Counted from the first letter of the stretch, positions 14,398 to 24,350 are shown. The stretch is 32,269 bases of DNA from Actinomycetota bacterium (GCA_023475565.1 JAMCVT010000031.1:317-32585); one strand, 5' to 3'. Notes: generated by a model from the letters alone, not told the origin. Made by a program: numbers and translations.

Positions 14398-14740
14398 TTG
14401 TTTCCTCCCGTAAAAGGCTTTGGGCTGCTTTATATATTTTAACGCAAGTGGTCCGCAAAAAAAGATAAAAAACTAAATATAATTGTTTTAATTTAATATC
14501 TCCAGGGCCTCTAGCAATAATTAACAACAATGTTATTTTTAAACATATATATATTCAAAGTTACATATTTGTAACCACCCGTATGTAAAAGAATATTAAG
14601 ACCATGATGTGCCGCAAAATTGAGGTAGAATATTAGCGGAAATTTCAACCTATAGTTACTTTCACTTTTCTAAAAAATATGGTAACTTATTGTGAGATGT
14701 TATATAGATAAAGGTTATAGAGGATGGTTGGGTTTTCTGT
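14398..14740. other. AT-rich intergenic region between folC and the 71-aa ORF
   Basis: About 340 nt with no ORF. It contains a small perfect inverted repeat, GTTACA-TATT-TGTAAC (14560-14575), in the usual place for an operator of a divergent promoter. Candidate -10 boxes are many because of the AT content, and none has a convincing -35. I see no structured RNA. Confidence 0.5.
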
Positions 14741-14956
14741 ATGATAAAGAAATGTTGTTCCAGGTGTAAGCTTACAAGCTTCAGCGCCTGCAGGGAAGTT
14801 TGGGTTTGCCCGTATTGCAGTGAGGACATAAGTGACCAGCCGGGTTACAGCATAAACGGCGACACTATCATAAACATGACCGGGGATGGCGGCGACGGGG
14901 ATAGGAAGGACACCCCGGAGAAACTGCGGCTGGTGTCCGGATCTTCTCGCAATTGA
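14741..14956 (+). CDS. Small cysteine-rich protein, likely zinc ribbon (71 aa)
   Basis: The N-terminal half has paired cysteines, CCSRC (residues 5-9) and C-REVWVCPYC (17 and 23-26), in the spacing of a small zinc ribbon; the second half is Gly/Asp-rich (MTGDGGDGDRKDTPEK) and likely disordered. Family unknown. The RBS is weak (AGAGGATGG about 14 nt before the ATG), but the ORF is followed by a terminator and its cysteine layout is not random-looking. Six Cys in the first 26 residues would be excessive for a spurious ORF. It could bind nucleic acid or a protein partner; no neighbour indicates which. Confidence 0.5.
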   Translation: MIKKCCSRCKLTSFSACREVWVCPYCSEDISDQPGYSINGDTIINMTGDGGDGDRKDTPEKLRLVSGSSRN

Positions 14957-14969
14957 ATGCTATTAATTA

Positions 14970-15000
14970 AAAACCGGGAGCAGGCTCCCGGTTTTCCTGT
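14970..15000. terminator. Bidirectional terminator between the 71-aa ORF and valS
   Basis: AAAACCGGGAG (14970-14980) pairs with CTCCCGGTTTT (14985-14995) across a 4-nt loop. The U-tract is better on minus (TTTTTAATTAA), so it mainly ends valS. Confidence 0.85.
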
Positions 15001-15003
15001 ATA

Positions 15004-17670
15004 TTATTTCCCCAGCATTTTAAGCCTTCCGGTAATGGAGTCACGCTTTCCGGCCAGCTCGCTTTCCTTGGCCTTTTCTTTTTCGATTACATCTGCCGGG
15101 GCCTTGGCAAGAAATCCATCGTTGGAAAGCTTTCCCCTCACCTTGGCCAGATCCTTTTCTATCACTCCCAAATCCTTTGTCAGGCGGGATGTCTCCTGGT
15201 TTATGTCTATAAGCCCCTTAAGGGGAACATAAATTTCCACCCCCCTGGCAGCAGCATGGGCCGCCTGTTCAGGCTTGTCGGCCATGGCCTCCACTGTCTG
15301 CACCCTTCCGGCCGCCAGGGTCTCTATATAACCGGGCCATTTTTGAATAAGCTCCCTTGTCTTCTCTTCCGGGGCCTCAATAAGGATGTCGGCCTTTTTA
15401 CCGGGTGGAACGTTTACCTCGCTCCTGATGTGCCTCACCGACCTGATTATTTCCATCAGGGCTTCCATTTCACCCTCAGCCTCCGGATCACTGTACTCTT
15501 TACCGGGAACGGGCCACTCCGCCTTCATTATGGTCCTTCCCCTGTGAACCGGCAGACGCTGCCATATATCCTCGGTGATAAAAGGCATAAATGGGTGCAG
15601 CAGCTCTAAAGTCCCCTGCAGCACTTCGGCCAGCACCTGCTGAGCGGTGGCCCGGTCCAGCGGGTCGGCTCCGTAGAGCCTCTGCTTGGCCAGCTCAATG
15701 TACCAGTCACAGAATTCATTCCAAATAAATTCGTACAACAGCCGGGCTGCCTCTCCCAGCTCATATTTTTCCAGGTTAGCGGTGACATCGGTCGCTGCCG
15801 ACCGGAAGCGGCTGTATATCCACCTGTCTGCCAGGGTTAACCTTTTCCTGTCTGCCTTCTGATCGTGGTCATAGTCATAAAGGTTCATCAGTACAAACCT
15901 GGATGCGTTCCATATCTTGTTGGCAAAATTCCTGGCCCCTTCCAGCCTCTCAAAGTGGAAGCGGAGGTCGTTGCCCGGGGTGTTCCCGGTAACCAGCATA
16001 AACCGCAGGCTGTCAGCCCCGTGATTTTCTATAACGTCAATGGGATCTACACCGTTGCCCAGTGATTTGCTCATCTTCCTGCCCAGGGCGTCCAGCACCA
16101 GTCCGTGAATGAAAACATCCTGAAAGGGTACGTCATCCATAAATTCCAGGCCGCTGAATATCATGCGGGCCACCCAGAAAAATATGATGTCCCTGCCTGT
16201 AACCAGCACTGAAGTGGGATAAAAGTACGCCAGTTCCACTGTTTTCCGGGGCCAGCCCAGAGTGGAAAAGGGCCACAGGGCCGAGGAAAACCATGTATCC
16301 AGCACGTCGGGGTCCTGCTCAAGCTTTGTGCTTTTGCATTTGGAGCACACTTCGGGAGGCTCCTTGGAGGCTGTCATCTCCCCACAGTCCCCGCAGTACC
16401 ACACAGGTATCCTGTGCCCCCACCACAGCTGCCGCGAGATGCACCAGTCCCTTATATTCTCCATCCAGTTCAGGTATACTTTGGTAAACCTTTCCGGCAA
16501 AAAGCGTATCCGGCCTTCCTTCGCCGCCTGTATGGCAGGCCCGGCCAGGGGCTTCATGCGCACAAACCACTGTTTGGAAAGCATGGGTTCGATTACTGTG
16601 GAGCACCGGTAGCAGTGGCCTACGGCGTGAGTATGATCGTCAACCTTGATCAGATATCCCAGTGAGTCCAGTTCCTTGACCAGCTGCTTCCTGCATTCCC
16701 AGCGGTCCAGGCCTCTGTACTTGCCGGCCTCCCCGGTCATTACCGCGTTCCTGTCAATAACCTGAACCTGGGGCAGGTCATGGCGTGCCCCCACCTCAAA
16801 ATCGTTAGGGTCATGGGCGGGAGTAATCTTAACGGCCCCGGTTCCGAATTCAGGGTCTACATATTCATCGGCTATAACCGGTATTTCCCTTCCGGCCACC
16901 GGCAGTATCAGTGTTTTCCCCACCAGACCGCTGTACCGCTTATCCTCAGGGTGAACAGCCACGGCTACATCTCCCAGCATTGTCTCGGGGCGGGTGGTGG
17001 CAATGGCTATAAACTGGTCACTGTCTTTTAACGGGTATTTAATGAAATAAAAATGTCCCGGCTTGTCGAGGTGCTCCACTTCTATGTCGGATATGGTGGT
17101 ATGGCATTTGGGACACCAGTTTGTTATATAGTAGCCCCTGTATATCAGCCCCTTTTCAAAAAGCCGCAGAAAAACTTCCCGTACCGCCTCTGAACAGCCC
17201 TCATCCATGGTAAACCTTTCCCTGTCCCAGTCGCATGAGGCTCCCAGCCTTCTAAGCTGGTGCGTGATGCGCCCCCCGTACTGATCCTTCCACTCCCAGA
17301 CCCGCTCCAGGAACTTTTCCCGGCCCAAATTGTATCTGGATAGCCCTTCCCTGGCCAACTGCTCCTCAACCTTGGCCTGGGTGGCAATGCCGGCGTGGTC
17401 CGTACCGGGAAGCCACAGGGCGTTGTATCCCTGCATCCTTCTCCAGCGGGTGAGTATATCCTGCAGGGTATTATCCAGGGCATGCCCCATGTGAAGCTGC
17501 CCGGTAACATTGGGCGGCGGCATTACAATGCAAAAGGGCTCCCGGTCAGGCTTTACTTCGGTGTGGAAAAATTTGTTCTCCTCCCAGAACCCGTACCACC
17601 GGGCCTCCACCGCACCGGGTTCGTAAGCTGTTGGCATGTCTGTCCTGGGCTGATATTTTGCTGCTGCCAT
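15004..17670 (-). CDS. valS: Valyl-tRNA synthetase
   Basis: This 888-aa class I synthetase charges tRNA-Val. Seen: the HIGH motif as [20 protein letters not shown] (HMGH at 60-63), a CP1 editing domain ([17 protein letters not shown]), [18 protein letters not shown], a C4 zinc-like knuckle (CGDC/CSKC), the [12 protein letters not shown] motif, the anticodon-binding domain and a C-terminal coiled-coil arm ([30 protein letters not shown]). Full length. ATG with GGGAGG 10 nt upstream. Expression should be controlled by the T-box leader just upstream, and a cognate tRNA-Val(GAC) is encoded at 32113-32187. Confidence 0.97.
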   Translation of the reverse strand: MAAAKYQPRTDMPTAYEPGAVEARWYGFWEENKFFHTEVKPDREPFCIVMPPPNVTGQLHMGHALDNTLQDILTRWRRMQGYNALWLPGTDHAGIATQAKVEEQLAREGLSRYNLGREKFLERVWEWKDQYGGRITHQLRRLGASCDWDRERFTMDEGCSEAVREVFLRLFEKGLIYRGYYITNWCPKCHTTISDIEVEHLDKPGHFYFIKYPLKDSDQFIAIATTRPETMLGDVAVAVHPEDKRYSGLVGKTLILPVAGREIPVIADEYVDPEFGTGAVKITPAHDPNDFEVGARHDLPQVQVIDRNAVMTGEAGKYRGLDRWECRKQLVKELDSLGYLIKVDDHTHAVGHCYRCSTVIEPMLSKQWFVRMKPLAGPAIQAAKEGRIRFLPERFTKVYLNWMENIRDWCISRQLWWGHRIPVWYCGDCGEMTASKEPPEVCSKCKSTKLEQDPDVLDTWFSSALWPFSTLGWPRKTVELAYFYPTSVLVTGRDIIFFWVARMIFSGLEFMDDVPFQDVFIHGLVLDALGRKMSKSLGNGVDPIDVIENHGADSLRFMLVTGNTPGNDLRFHFERLEGARNFANKIWNASRFVLMNLYDYDHDQKADRKRLTLADRWIYSRFRSAATDVTANLEKYELGEAARLLYEFIWNEFCDWYIELAKQRLYGADPLDRATAQQVLAEVLQGTLELLHPFMPFITEDIWQRLPVHRGRTIMKAEWPVPGKEYSDPEAEGEMEALMEIIRSVRHIRSEVNVPPGKKADILIEAPEEKTRELIQKWPGYIETLAAGRVQTVEAMADKPEQAAHAAARGVEIYVPLKGLIDINQETSRLTKDLGVIEKDLAKVRGKLSNDGFLAKAPADVIEKEKAKESELAGKRDSITGRLKMLGK

Positions 17671-17693
17671 GTTATATATACCTCCCTTGGGAA

Positions 17694-17725
17694 ATAAAAA
17701 AACCTTCCGCTTTAAGGACGAAAGG
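17694..17725 (-). terminator. Regulated terminator of the valS T-box
   Basis: The minus-strand stem CCTTTCG/GCGGAAGG lies at 17725-17703, followed by TTTTTTTATTTC. Its 5' arm is next to the T-box sequence, with which it would compete. Confidence 0.85.
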
Positions 17726-17946
17726 ATCTCCGTGGTACCACCTTATTTCCAGGCGCAAAGCACCCGGCACTCCAACGCTGTAACGGGCTTCCCGGCCCAG
17801 CCTACTTTATTTCAGCCGGACGGCTCCGGGGCGACAGCAAAGAACTCAAGCCTTGGGCAGGGATCTTTCAGCCCACTGGCCCGCCGGCACGGATCCCCTC
17901 TCTAAAAGCCCGGGAAATTCTTGCCCTCCCCATCAGTGCCTTTATT
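17694..17946 (-). promoter_or_regulatory. T-box riboswitch leader of valS
   Basis: On minus, the T-box core AAGGTGGTACCACGG (17744-17730) is directly followed by a terminator stem and seven or more U (17725-17694), the arrangement of tRNA-sensing leaders. Uncharged tRNA pairs its NCCA end with the T-box and stabilises the antiterminator. Stem I has GAGAGGGGATCC (GA-rich motif) and CTGAAAGATCCC. A likely specifier is GTC (17835-17833) in the 3' side of the internal loop between the AAGAA/TTCTT and GGGC/GCCC helices; that assignment is tentative but fits valine. Confidence 0.93.
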
Positions 17947-17953
17947 TTATAAT

Positions 17954-17982
17954 ATTAAACCCTTGTGCCTCCCGGTGTCAAC
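17954..17982 (-). promoter_or_regulatory. valS promoter
   Basis: On minus the -35 is a perfect TTGACA (17982-17977), the spacer is 17 nt, and the -10 is TTTAAT (17959-17954). The start is expected near 17947, just before the T-box leader. Confidence 0.88.
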
Positions 17983-18072
17983 TCAGTCCGGCCTTTTTAT
18001 CCCACATAAACCACAATCTACCTTCATATATTTTTCTTAAGGAGAGTTTAAAAAAACGGAGGAGCACCCAGT

Positions 18073-19140
18073 ATGAAAAGATCAGTACTTCTTCTTATCT
18101 CCCTTGCTGCTTTAAGCATAATAATAGGGGCGGGGTCTTTTTTTGTTTACCGGTGGAGCCGGAATGACGAGAGATATACAGTAATACGCATTGCCCAGTG
18201 CGGCCCGTCGCTGTACAAAATCCCCCATTATATAGCCAGGGAAAAAGCACTATACAGGAAACAGAATATAAAGATAAAGGAAATAACTTTAAAAAGTGAC
18301 CGGGAAGCCCTTGCCTTGCTGGAAAAAGGGCAGGCCGACATAGCCCTGGTAAGTCCCGCCAGCCTAATCATGAAAAGAGCCTCCAATCTTAAGGAGGGCC
18401 CTGAAGCGGTAGCCTTTGCCTCCCTTGACCGGGGGGCCACCTATCACCTGGTCTCCATGGAAAACAAACCCCTTGGCGATATCAACTCACTTAAAGACAA
18501 AATAATTATCGCGGGTCCCCCGGACTCAGAGGAGACGGTTTTTATCGAGCAGGCACTAAGGGATAAAGGCCTGAAGCCTTATGAAGACATGACCTTAATA
18601 ACCAACATCCCTGAGGATATTAAAATAGGTGCCCTTAAATCAGGCACCGGCAATTATCTTTTAATTGATGATAAAAATCTCCCCGAAGCTCTGTCCAGGG
18701 GGCTTTTCAGGGTAAAATCCCTTAAAGCCGGCTTTCCTGCCTTTGTCTGTGTGGCTGTAAAGGATTTCATCAAACAAAATCCCGAAGCCCTGCAGGGCTT
18801 TACCAACGCCCTGTACATGGCCCAGATCTGGGCCGGGTACCATACCCCCGGGGAAACGGCAGCTGCCCTCAACAAAACCCGCGAAGTGGAAGGTTCCTCA
18901 CTTCCGGGACTGGTGGAGAGCTGTTACAGAAATGAGAGCCTGGCGGCCTCCCCTGTACTGGAAAAAAAAGACATGGAGGCACTGATAAAAATGCTGGACC
19001 GCTCCAGGGAAATCCCCATGCCGGTAAAGGCCTCGGAACTTATTAGCAGTGATTTCGCCAGCACCGCCCTGAGCACGGTAAAATATGTACCTGAAGACAA
19101 GCAGGAAAGAACAGGCTTAAAAAGGCTTAAGTTCTGGTAG
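18073..19140 (+). CDS. Membrane-anchored NMT1/SsuA-type solute-binding protein
   Basis: The 355-aa protein has an N-terminal hydrophobic segment (about residues 5-27) and then a periplasmic-binding-type fold: IRIAQCGPSLYKIPHYIARE, then ALLEKGQADIALVSPASL, SLKDKIIIAGPPDSEETVFIE and FPAFVCVAVKDFIKQNPEAL. These match the NMT1/ThiY/SsuA/TauA layout of proteins that bind nitrate, sulfonates or thiamine precursors. No lipobox Cys is seen, so it is probably held by the N-terminal helix instead of a lipid. No ABC permease or ATPase gene is adjacent, so it may work with a transporter elsewhere or as a sensor. ATG start. Its last 24 nt overlap the end of the opposing engB gene. The substrate cannot be told from sequence. 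Confidence 0.8.
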   Translation: MKRSVLLLISLAALSIIIGAGSFFVYRWSRNDERYTVIRIAQCGPSLYKIPHYIAREKALYRKQNIKIKEITLKSDREALALLEKGQADIALVSPASLIMKRASNLKEGPEAVAFASLDRGATYHLVSMENKPLGDINSLKDKIIIAGPPDSEETVFIEQALRDKGLKPYEDMTLITNIPEDIKIGALKSGTGNYLLIDDKNLPEALSRGLFRVKSLKAGFPAFVCVAVKDFIKQNPEALQGFTNALYMAQIWAGYHTPGETAAALNKTREVEGSSLPGLVESCYRNESLAASPVLEKKDMEALIKMLDRSREIPMPVKASELISSDFASTALSTVKYVPEDKQERTGLKRLKFW

Positions 19141-19731
19141 ATTTTCAGACAGAAATCCATTTGAAATTATATTCCACAGCTCATCACGCCCCTGGCCGGT
19201 TTTTGCAGAAAAGGGCACCAGGGGCCTTTCATCGTCCAGATCCAGGGACTTCCTGATAATATTCAGCTGGTTTAGGGCCTGGCTTTTGGAAAGCTTGTCG
19301 GCCTTAGTGGCCACAAGTATCACCGGTATTCCGGCCTGTTCCAGCCAGCCGTGCAGATTGACATCCATCTCTGTGGGCCTGTGCCTTATATCCAGCAGAA
19401 GCACCACACCCTCCAGGTTTCCCCGGTTTTCAAGGTAGTCTCTTATATTCTTTCCCCATTCCACCTTCATTTTTTCCGGTACCCTGGCATAGCCGTAACC
19501 GGGGAGGTCTACCAGATAGAAGGATCCGTTCACCAGGAAATAGTTAATAAGCCTTGTCCTGCCGGGAGTATTGCTGGTCCTGGCCAGTGACTTCCTGTTT
19601 ACCATCCTGTTAAAAAAGGACGACTTGCCCACATTGGAACGCCCGGCCAGGGCAATTTCAGGAAATTCCCCGGCCGGGCAGTCTTTTAATCCATTGGCAC
19701 TTTTTATAAAATCAGCGGAAACAATCTTCAT
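19117..19731 (-). CDS. engB: Ribosome biogenesis GTPase EngB (YsxC/YihA)
   Basis: This 204-aa essential GTPase acts in assembly of the large ribosomal subunit. G1 GRSNVGKS (30-37), G3 DLPGYG (75-80), G4 TKAD (142-145) and G5 SAKTGQG (about 175) are all present, with the family's TSNTPGRTR switch region. Full length. It starts in an ATGA overlap with the lon stop codon, so it is translationally coupled to lon, as in many Firmicutes (lon-ysxC). Its 3' end overlaps the opposing gene by 24 nt and no terminator is seen. Confidence 0.95.
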   Translation of the reverse strand: MKIVSADFIKSANGLKDCPAGEFPEIALAGRSNVGKSSFFNRMVNRKSLARTSNTPGRTRLINYFLVNGSFYLVDLPGYGYARVPEKMKVEWGKNIRDYLENRGNLEGVVLLLDIRHRPTEMDVNLHGWLEQAGIPVILVATKADKLSKSQALNQLNIIRKSLDLDDERPLVPFSAKTGQGRDELWNIISNGFLSENLPELKPF

Positions 19732-22145
19732 GAATGGATCTGAGGTCCCCCTTCAGCCTGGATCACGGTATGGAAGTCGGTTACCTCCGGCAAAACCGCA
19801 GGCCCTGCCCCCAGCACGGACTCAGACTCGTACTCCCTGATCAGGGCAATGTCCAGAACCTCATCCATATGGTCAACCAGTTTAAATTCCAGGTTCTTTT
19901 TGACATTGGCCGGAACTTCATCCAGGTCCTTTTTATTATCTTTGGGTAAAACTATGGTTTTTATACCTGCCCTGTGGGCGGCCAGAACTTTTTCTTTCAC
20001 GCCTCCCACCGGCAGCACCCTGCCCCGCAGGGTTATCTCACCGGTCATGGACACATCGTGCCGCACCTTTAAGCCCGTAAGGGCTGAGGCCAGGGCACAG
20101 GCCATGGTTATGCCGGCCGAAGGGCCATCCTTGGGAATAGCGCCCTCAGGAATGTGCACGTGTATATCGTTCTTTTCAAAAATCTCCTCTTCGATATCCA
20201 GCTCTGCCGCCTTGCTGCGCACGTAGCTGTATCCCGCCTGAGCCGATTCCTTCATCACATCGCCAAGCTTGCCGGTAAGCATAATCTTGCCGCTCCCCTT
20301 GTATTTGGAAATCTCTATAGACAGTGTTTCACCGCCTACCTCGGTCCAGGCCATTCCGGTGGCCACGCCCACCTGGTCATCATGTTCGACCATACCGAAG
20401 CGGTAGCGGGGTGTCCCCAGCATACCCTCTACAGTCTGGGTGGTAATGCTGATTTTCTTTGCCTTGCCGGCCACTATCTGCTTGGCGGTCTTGCGGCACA
20501 GTGATGCTATATTCCTTTCCAGGTTCCGCACTCCGCTTTCCCTGGTGTACTCTCTGATAATCTTCCTAATGGAGTTTTCTGATATATTAACCATTCGTTT
20601 GGTCAGTCCGTGTTCTTTTACCTGTTTGGGCGCCAGGTGTCTTAAGGCTATCTGAACCTTTTCCTCTTCGGTATAGCCGGATAAATAAATCACTTCCATA
20701 CGGTCCAGAAGCGGCCTAGGAATATTGTGCTGCACGTTGGCCGTGGTTATAAACATGACGTTGGAAAGGTCGAAGGGCGCCTCAATGTAGTGGTCGCTGA
20801 AAGAATTGTTCTGCTCGGGATCCAGCACCTCCAGCAGAGCCGAGGACGGGTCCCCGCGAAAATCCATGCTCATCTTGTCGATTTCATCCAGCAGGAATAC
20901 CGGGTTCTTTGAACCGGCGGTTCTCATCCCCTGTATTATTCTGCCGGGCAGCGCGCCTACATAGGTTCTCCTGTGACCCCTTATTTCGGCCTCGTCCCTT
21001 ACTCCACCCAGTGAAATACGGACGAACTTGCGCTCCAGTGCCCTGGCAATGGACCGCCCCAGGGATGTTTTACCCACACCGGGAGGCCCCACAAAGCAAA
21101 TGATGGGCCCCTTCATTTTCTTGGCCAGCTTCCTGATGGCCAGATATTCCAGTATGCGTTCCTTGGGGTCCTTCAGGCCGTAGTGATCCTCTTCCAGTAT
21201 CTTTTCAGCCTCGTTGATATCAAGCCTATCTCTGGTGCCCTTGCTCCACGGCAGGGCCAGCAGCCAGTCCAGGTAGTTTCTCACCACAGCGGACTCGGCG
21301 GCCATAGGAGGCATTTTTTCAAGCCTATCCACTTCTTTGAGGGCTTTTTCCTCAACCTCTTTGGGAAGTTTGGCATCAGCTATTTTTTCCCTGTATTCTT
21401 CGCCCTCAGCCACCTTCTCATCCTTTTCGCCCAGTTCCCTCTGGATGGCCTTTATCTGCTCGCGAAGGTAATACTCTTTCTGGGTCTTTTCCATCTGCTT
21501 GCGGACCCGGATATTGATCTTGCGCTCCAGCTCCACTATCTCCAGTTCCTTGGCCACTATGGCACAGAGACGTTCAAGGCGCTTCACTATATCCACGGCT
21601 TCCAGTATACTCTGCTTATCCTCGATCCTTAGGGCCAGGTGGGAAGCAATTATATCTCCCAGGCGCCCCGGCTCTTCGAGGTTGACCACCGAGACAACGG
21701 TTTCCGGGGGAATACGCTTGGACAGCTTCACATACTGCTCAAACTGATAGACCAGGTTTCTCATCAAGGCCTCAACTTCGGGGGTTTTTTTGAATACCTC
21801 GTTATACTGGTCAATCTCAACTTTGAAAAACGGCTCGTTGGCCGTGTAGCTCCTTATTCTCGCCCTGGCAATACCCTCCACCAACACCCTGATGGTGCCG
21901 CCGGGCAGCTTTAAGAGCTGCTTAACCTCGGCCACCGTACCTATCTGGTAAATGTCTTCCTCCCCGGGGTCATCTGTCTGTGCTTCTTTCTGAGTTGCCA
22001 AAAAGATGACCCGTTCTTGAAGCATAGCCTCTTCTATGGCCTGAACGGATTTCTCCCTGCCAACATCCAGGTGAATAACCATATTGGGAAACACGAGAAT
22101 GCCCCGGAGTGGCAGCAATGGCAACGCTCGAACGATGGTATCCAA
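19728..22145 (-). CDS. lon: ATP-dependent protease Lon (LonA)
   Basis: This 805-aa soluble AAA+ protease degrades misfolded and regulatory proteins. The N-terminal LON substrate domain (about 8-205) and a coiled-coil region (205-300) are followed by the AAA+ module with Walker A GPPGVGKT (353-360) and FLLDEIDKM (about 417-425). The peptidase domain has the Ser-Lys dyad at Ser676 ([10 protein letters not shown]) and Lys719 (GGVKEKV). Start: TTG at 22145, with AAAAGGAGG 7 nt upstream. It follows lonB after a 225-nt gap that contains a terminator-like stem, so it likely has its own promoter (weak TGGTAGAAT near 22196-22204). No CIRCE or CtsR box was seen. Confidence 0.97.
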   Translation of the reverse strand: MDTIVRALPLLPLRGILVFPNMVIHLDVGREKSVQAIEEAMLQERVIFLATQKEAQTDDPGEEDIYQIGTVAEVKQLLKLPGGTIRVLVEGIARARIRSYTANEPFFKVEIDQYNEVFKKTPEVEALMRNLVYQFEQYVKLSKRIPPETVVSVVNLEEPGRLGDIIASHLALRIEDKQSILEAVDIVKRLERLCAIVAKELEIVELERKINIRVRKQMEKTQKEYYLREQIKAIQRELGEKDEKVAEGEEYREKIADAKLPKEVEEKALKEVDRLEKMPPMAAESAVVRNYLDWLLALPWSKGTRDRLDINEAEKILEEDHYGLKDPKERILEYLAIRKLAKKMKGPIICFVGPPGVGKTSLGRSIARALERKFVRISLGGVRDEAEIRGHRRTYVGALPGRIIQGMRTAGSKNPVFLLDEIDKMSMDFRGDPSSALLEVLDPEQNNSFSDHYIEAPFDLSNVMFITTANVQHNIPRPLLDRMEVIYLSGYTEEEKVQIALRHLAPKQVKEHGLTKRMVNISENSIRKIIREYTRESGVRNLERNIASLCRKTAKQIVAGKAKKISITTQTVEGMLGTPRYRFGMVEHDDQVGVATGMAWTEVGGETLSIEISKYKGSGKIMLTGKLGDVMKESAQAGYSYVRSKAAELDIEEEIFEKNDIHVHIPEGAIPKDGPSAGITMACALASALTGLKVRHDVSMTGEITLRGRVLPVGGVKEKVLAAHRAGIKTIVLPKDNKKDLDEVPANVKKNLEFKLVDHMDEVLDIALIREYESESVLGAGPAVLPEVTDFHTVIQAEGGPQIHS

Positions 22146-22186
22146 AGCTACACCTCCTTTTAGGTATATACGATATTATTTGCTGC

Positions 22187-22199
22187 ATGTATAATACAT
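22187..22199. promoter_or_regulatory. Short palindrome in the lon upstream region
   Basis: ATGTAT-A-ATACAT is a perfect 13-nt palindrome 41 nt before the lon start. On minus it contains TATTAT. It may be a -10 or a regulator site; there is no further support. Confidence 0.3.
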
Positions 22200-22252
22200 T
22201 CTACCACACGATGTTGCGGCCTGCTATAGTAATAACTGTCAGTCATAAAGAA

Positions 22253-22272
22253 AACCCGGCATTTACCGGGTT
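22253..22272 (-). terminator. Probable terminator downstream of lonB
   Basis: AACCCGG (22253-22259) pairs with CCGGGTT (22266-22272); on minus it is followed by TTCTTTATG, a moderate U-tract. Confidence 0.6.
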
Positions 22273-22370
22273 CTTGGCAGATATATAACCATAATTCAAT
22301 TTTTTTCAGCCTTACCTACTTTCTCTGTCCTGCCTGGCTTAATACCTCATATGATAATAATTTCCTGCCT

Positions 22371-24116
22371 TTAGTTTTTATCCAGGGCTATGCCCCGGTT
22401 TTTGCCGTCCCCCAGAGAAGATCCAAAACCCCTGGCCGCAAGTACTCCGGCCTGGGGTAAAAAGCCTGTGGTGTAGTCCTGGGGGGACCTCTTGACCAGG
22501 GCCTGCTCCAGTATCTCCTCCAGCCTTTTTACTGCAATAACCACTATACCGTCCATATCGGCTAATATTTCCTGATAGTTTTCCGCCGGAATCAGTACTT
22601 TTTTCGCTCCGGCCTGCCGGGCAGCCTCTACCTTGGCCAGCACACCGCCAACCGGCATCACCATACCCCTTATGGATATTTCTCCGGTCATAGCCACCAG
22701 GTTATCCACAGGTATCCCCTTTATGGCCGAGTACACCGCCGTAGCCACGGCCACCCCGGCCGAAGGGCCATCTATGGGCACCCCGCCCGGAAAGTTTATA
22801 TGAATGTCGTAATCCCTGGGGTCAACATCGGAGATCAGCCGCAGCACCGTCAGAACATTGTCCACGGATCCCCTGGCCATGCTTTTGCGGCGTATTGTCC
22901 TTCCCCGTCCACCCAGTTCCTCTTCCTCTACAACCCCGGTTATTACCATTTTACCCTGTCCTTTGACTGCCTGCACCGCCCCCACTTCCAGCTCCACAAG
23001 GGTTCCCATATTGGGACCATATACCGCCAGGCCGTTAACCAGTCCCACCTGTGGGCTCGCAGCCACCTTCCTGTCCGGCCTGGGGGAATACTGTCCGCTG
23101 TGCGCCACCCACTCCACATCGGTAGTCTGAACTTTTTTCCTGCCTTCAGTTATTGCTATTCCTGCGGCTATCTGAATTATGTTGACGGCCTCACGGCCAT
23201 TTGTGGCATATTTTTTAATCACCATAAGGCCTCCTTCCTCAATGGGAAGACCTATTTTATCAGAGGCCCTGCGGGCGATTACTTCAATTTCTCCAGGCAA
23301 GAGCGGCCTGAAAAATATTTCCAGGCAGCGTGACCTTATGGCCGGTGGTATATCCTCTGAAGTCCTGGTGGTGGCCCCCACCAGCCTGAAATCCGCCGGC
23401 AGGCCGTTTTGGAATATGTCATGTATATGTGATGGTATATTTGTTCCCTCAGGGCTGTAATAGGCGCTTTCCAGCAAAACCTTGCGGTCCTCCAACACCT
23501 TTAACAGTTTGTTAATCTGTATGGAATGCAGCTCGCCTATCTCATCAATAAACAGTACGCCGCCGTGGGCCTTGGTAACGGCGCCGGGCTTGGGCTGGGG
23601 TATACCGGCCATACCCAGTGGGCCGGCCCCCTGGTATATGGGGTCGTGCACCGATCCTATCAAAGGGTCGGCAATGCCTCTTTCATCAAACCTGGCGGTA
23701 GTGGCGTCTATTTCTACGAATCTGGCGTCCTCCCTGAAGGGCGAGCAGCCGCTTTTTTTAGCCTCCTCCAGCACCAGCCGGGCGGCGGCGGTTTTGCCAA
23801 CCCCAGGCGGGCCGTATACTATCACATGCTGCGGGTTCGGACCGCAAAGGGCTGCCCGCAGCGCTTTAAGTCCCTCATCCTGGCCCACAATGTCTTCGAA
23901 CTTGTCCGGCCTGGTTCTTTCAGAAAGGGGCTCGGTCAGTGATATTGATCTCAGATGGTTAAGTTTTTCAAGCTCTTTAGAGGATTCCCTTTCCACAGCA
24001 CTCTTGTTTCCCTGCTGTGCTTTAAGCAGGTTCCAAAAATAAAGGCCAATTATTACCGCAAAAAACACCTGTATGAAGGTTAAAAAACTCCCTATCCCGA
24101 AACCGTATTCCTCCAT
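22371..24116 (-). CDS. lonB: Lon-like protease LonB, membrane-anchored
   Basis: This 581-aa protein has one N-terminal membrane segment (about 10-30), an AAA+ domain with Walker A GPPGVGKT (102-109) and LFIDEIGEL (about 188-196), and a Lon-type peptidase domain with Ser452 (DGPSAGV) and Lys495 (GGVLAKVEAAR). It lacks the N-terminal LON domain of LonA. In Bacillus subtilis LonB is made in the forespore and lies next to lonA, the same order as here. The position between clpX and lon matches the conserved cluster. ATG with GGGAGG 10 nt upstream. A 502-nt repeat-bearing gap separates it from clpX. Confidence 0.95.
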   Translation of the reverse strand: MEEYGFGIGSFLTFIQVFFAVIIGLYFWNLLKAQQGNKSAVERESSKELEKLNHLRSISLTEPLSERTRPDKFEDIVGQDEGLKALRAALCGPNPQHVIVYGPPGVGKTAAARLVLEEAKKSGCSPFREDARFVEIDATTARFDERGIADPLIGSVHDPIYQGAGPLGMAGIPQPKPGAVTKAHGGVLFIDEIGELHSIQINKLLKVLEDRKVLLESAYYSPEGTNIPSHIHDIFQNGLPADFRLVGATTRTSEDIPPAIRSRCLEIFFRPLLPGEIEVIARRASDKIGLPIEEGGLMVIKKYATNGREAVNIIQIAAGIAITEGRKKVQTTDVEWVAHSGQYSPRPDRKVAASPQVGLVNGLAVYGPNMGTLVELEVGAVQAVKGQGKMVITGVVEEEELGGRGRTIRRKSMARGSVDNVLTVLRLISDVDPRDYDIHINFPGGVPIDGPSAGVAVATAVYSAIKGIPVDNLVAMTGEISIRGMVMPVGGVLAKVEAARQAGAKKVLIPAENYQEILADMDGIVVIAVKRLEEILEQALVKRSPQDYTTGFLPQAGVLAARGFGSSLGDGKNRGIALDKN

Positions 24117-24149
24117 CCAAAAGGAGCCTCCCTAGTTTTAAAAATGAAA

Positions 24150-24206
24150 GGGGACACACCTGCTGAAGCGAAGGTATTCCATTGTGGACAGGAATGTCCC
24201 CGATCG
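24150..24206 (+). repeat. 57-bp direct repeat, copy 1
   Basis: This unit is identical over 57 nt to 24294-24350. It starts GGGGACACACCTGCTG and ends GGAATGTCCCCGATCG, so its ends form a 7-bp inverted repeat (GGGGACA/TGTCCCC). It lies in the 502-nt gap between clpX and lonB. Confidence 0.95.
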
Positions 24207-24293
24207 ATATTAATATATATTATTACAGAGATTGGCATTTTTTATCCCCCCCGTCCAATAATCCCAAAATAAATAACCCCCGTTTAGAGGAAT

Positions 24294-24350
24294 GGGGACA
24301 CACCTGCTGAAGCGAAGGTATTCCATTGTGGACAGGAATGTCCCCGATCG
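24294..24350 (+). repeat. 57-bp direct repeat, copy 2
   Basis: This is a perfect second copy, 144 nt after copy 1. A partial third piece (AGGAATGTCCCCGATG) follows at about 24371-24386, and related GGGGACACACCT/AGGAATGTCCCCGATG pieces recur at 29728-29806. Confidence 0.95.

Noticed and set aside
24150-24350. CRISPR array
   Set aside because: Only two full 57-bp copies with an 87-nt interval and a partial piece, no regular spacing and no cas genes.
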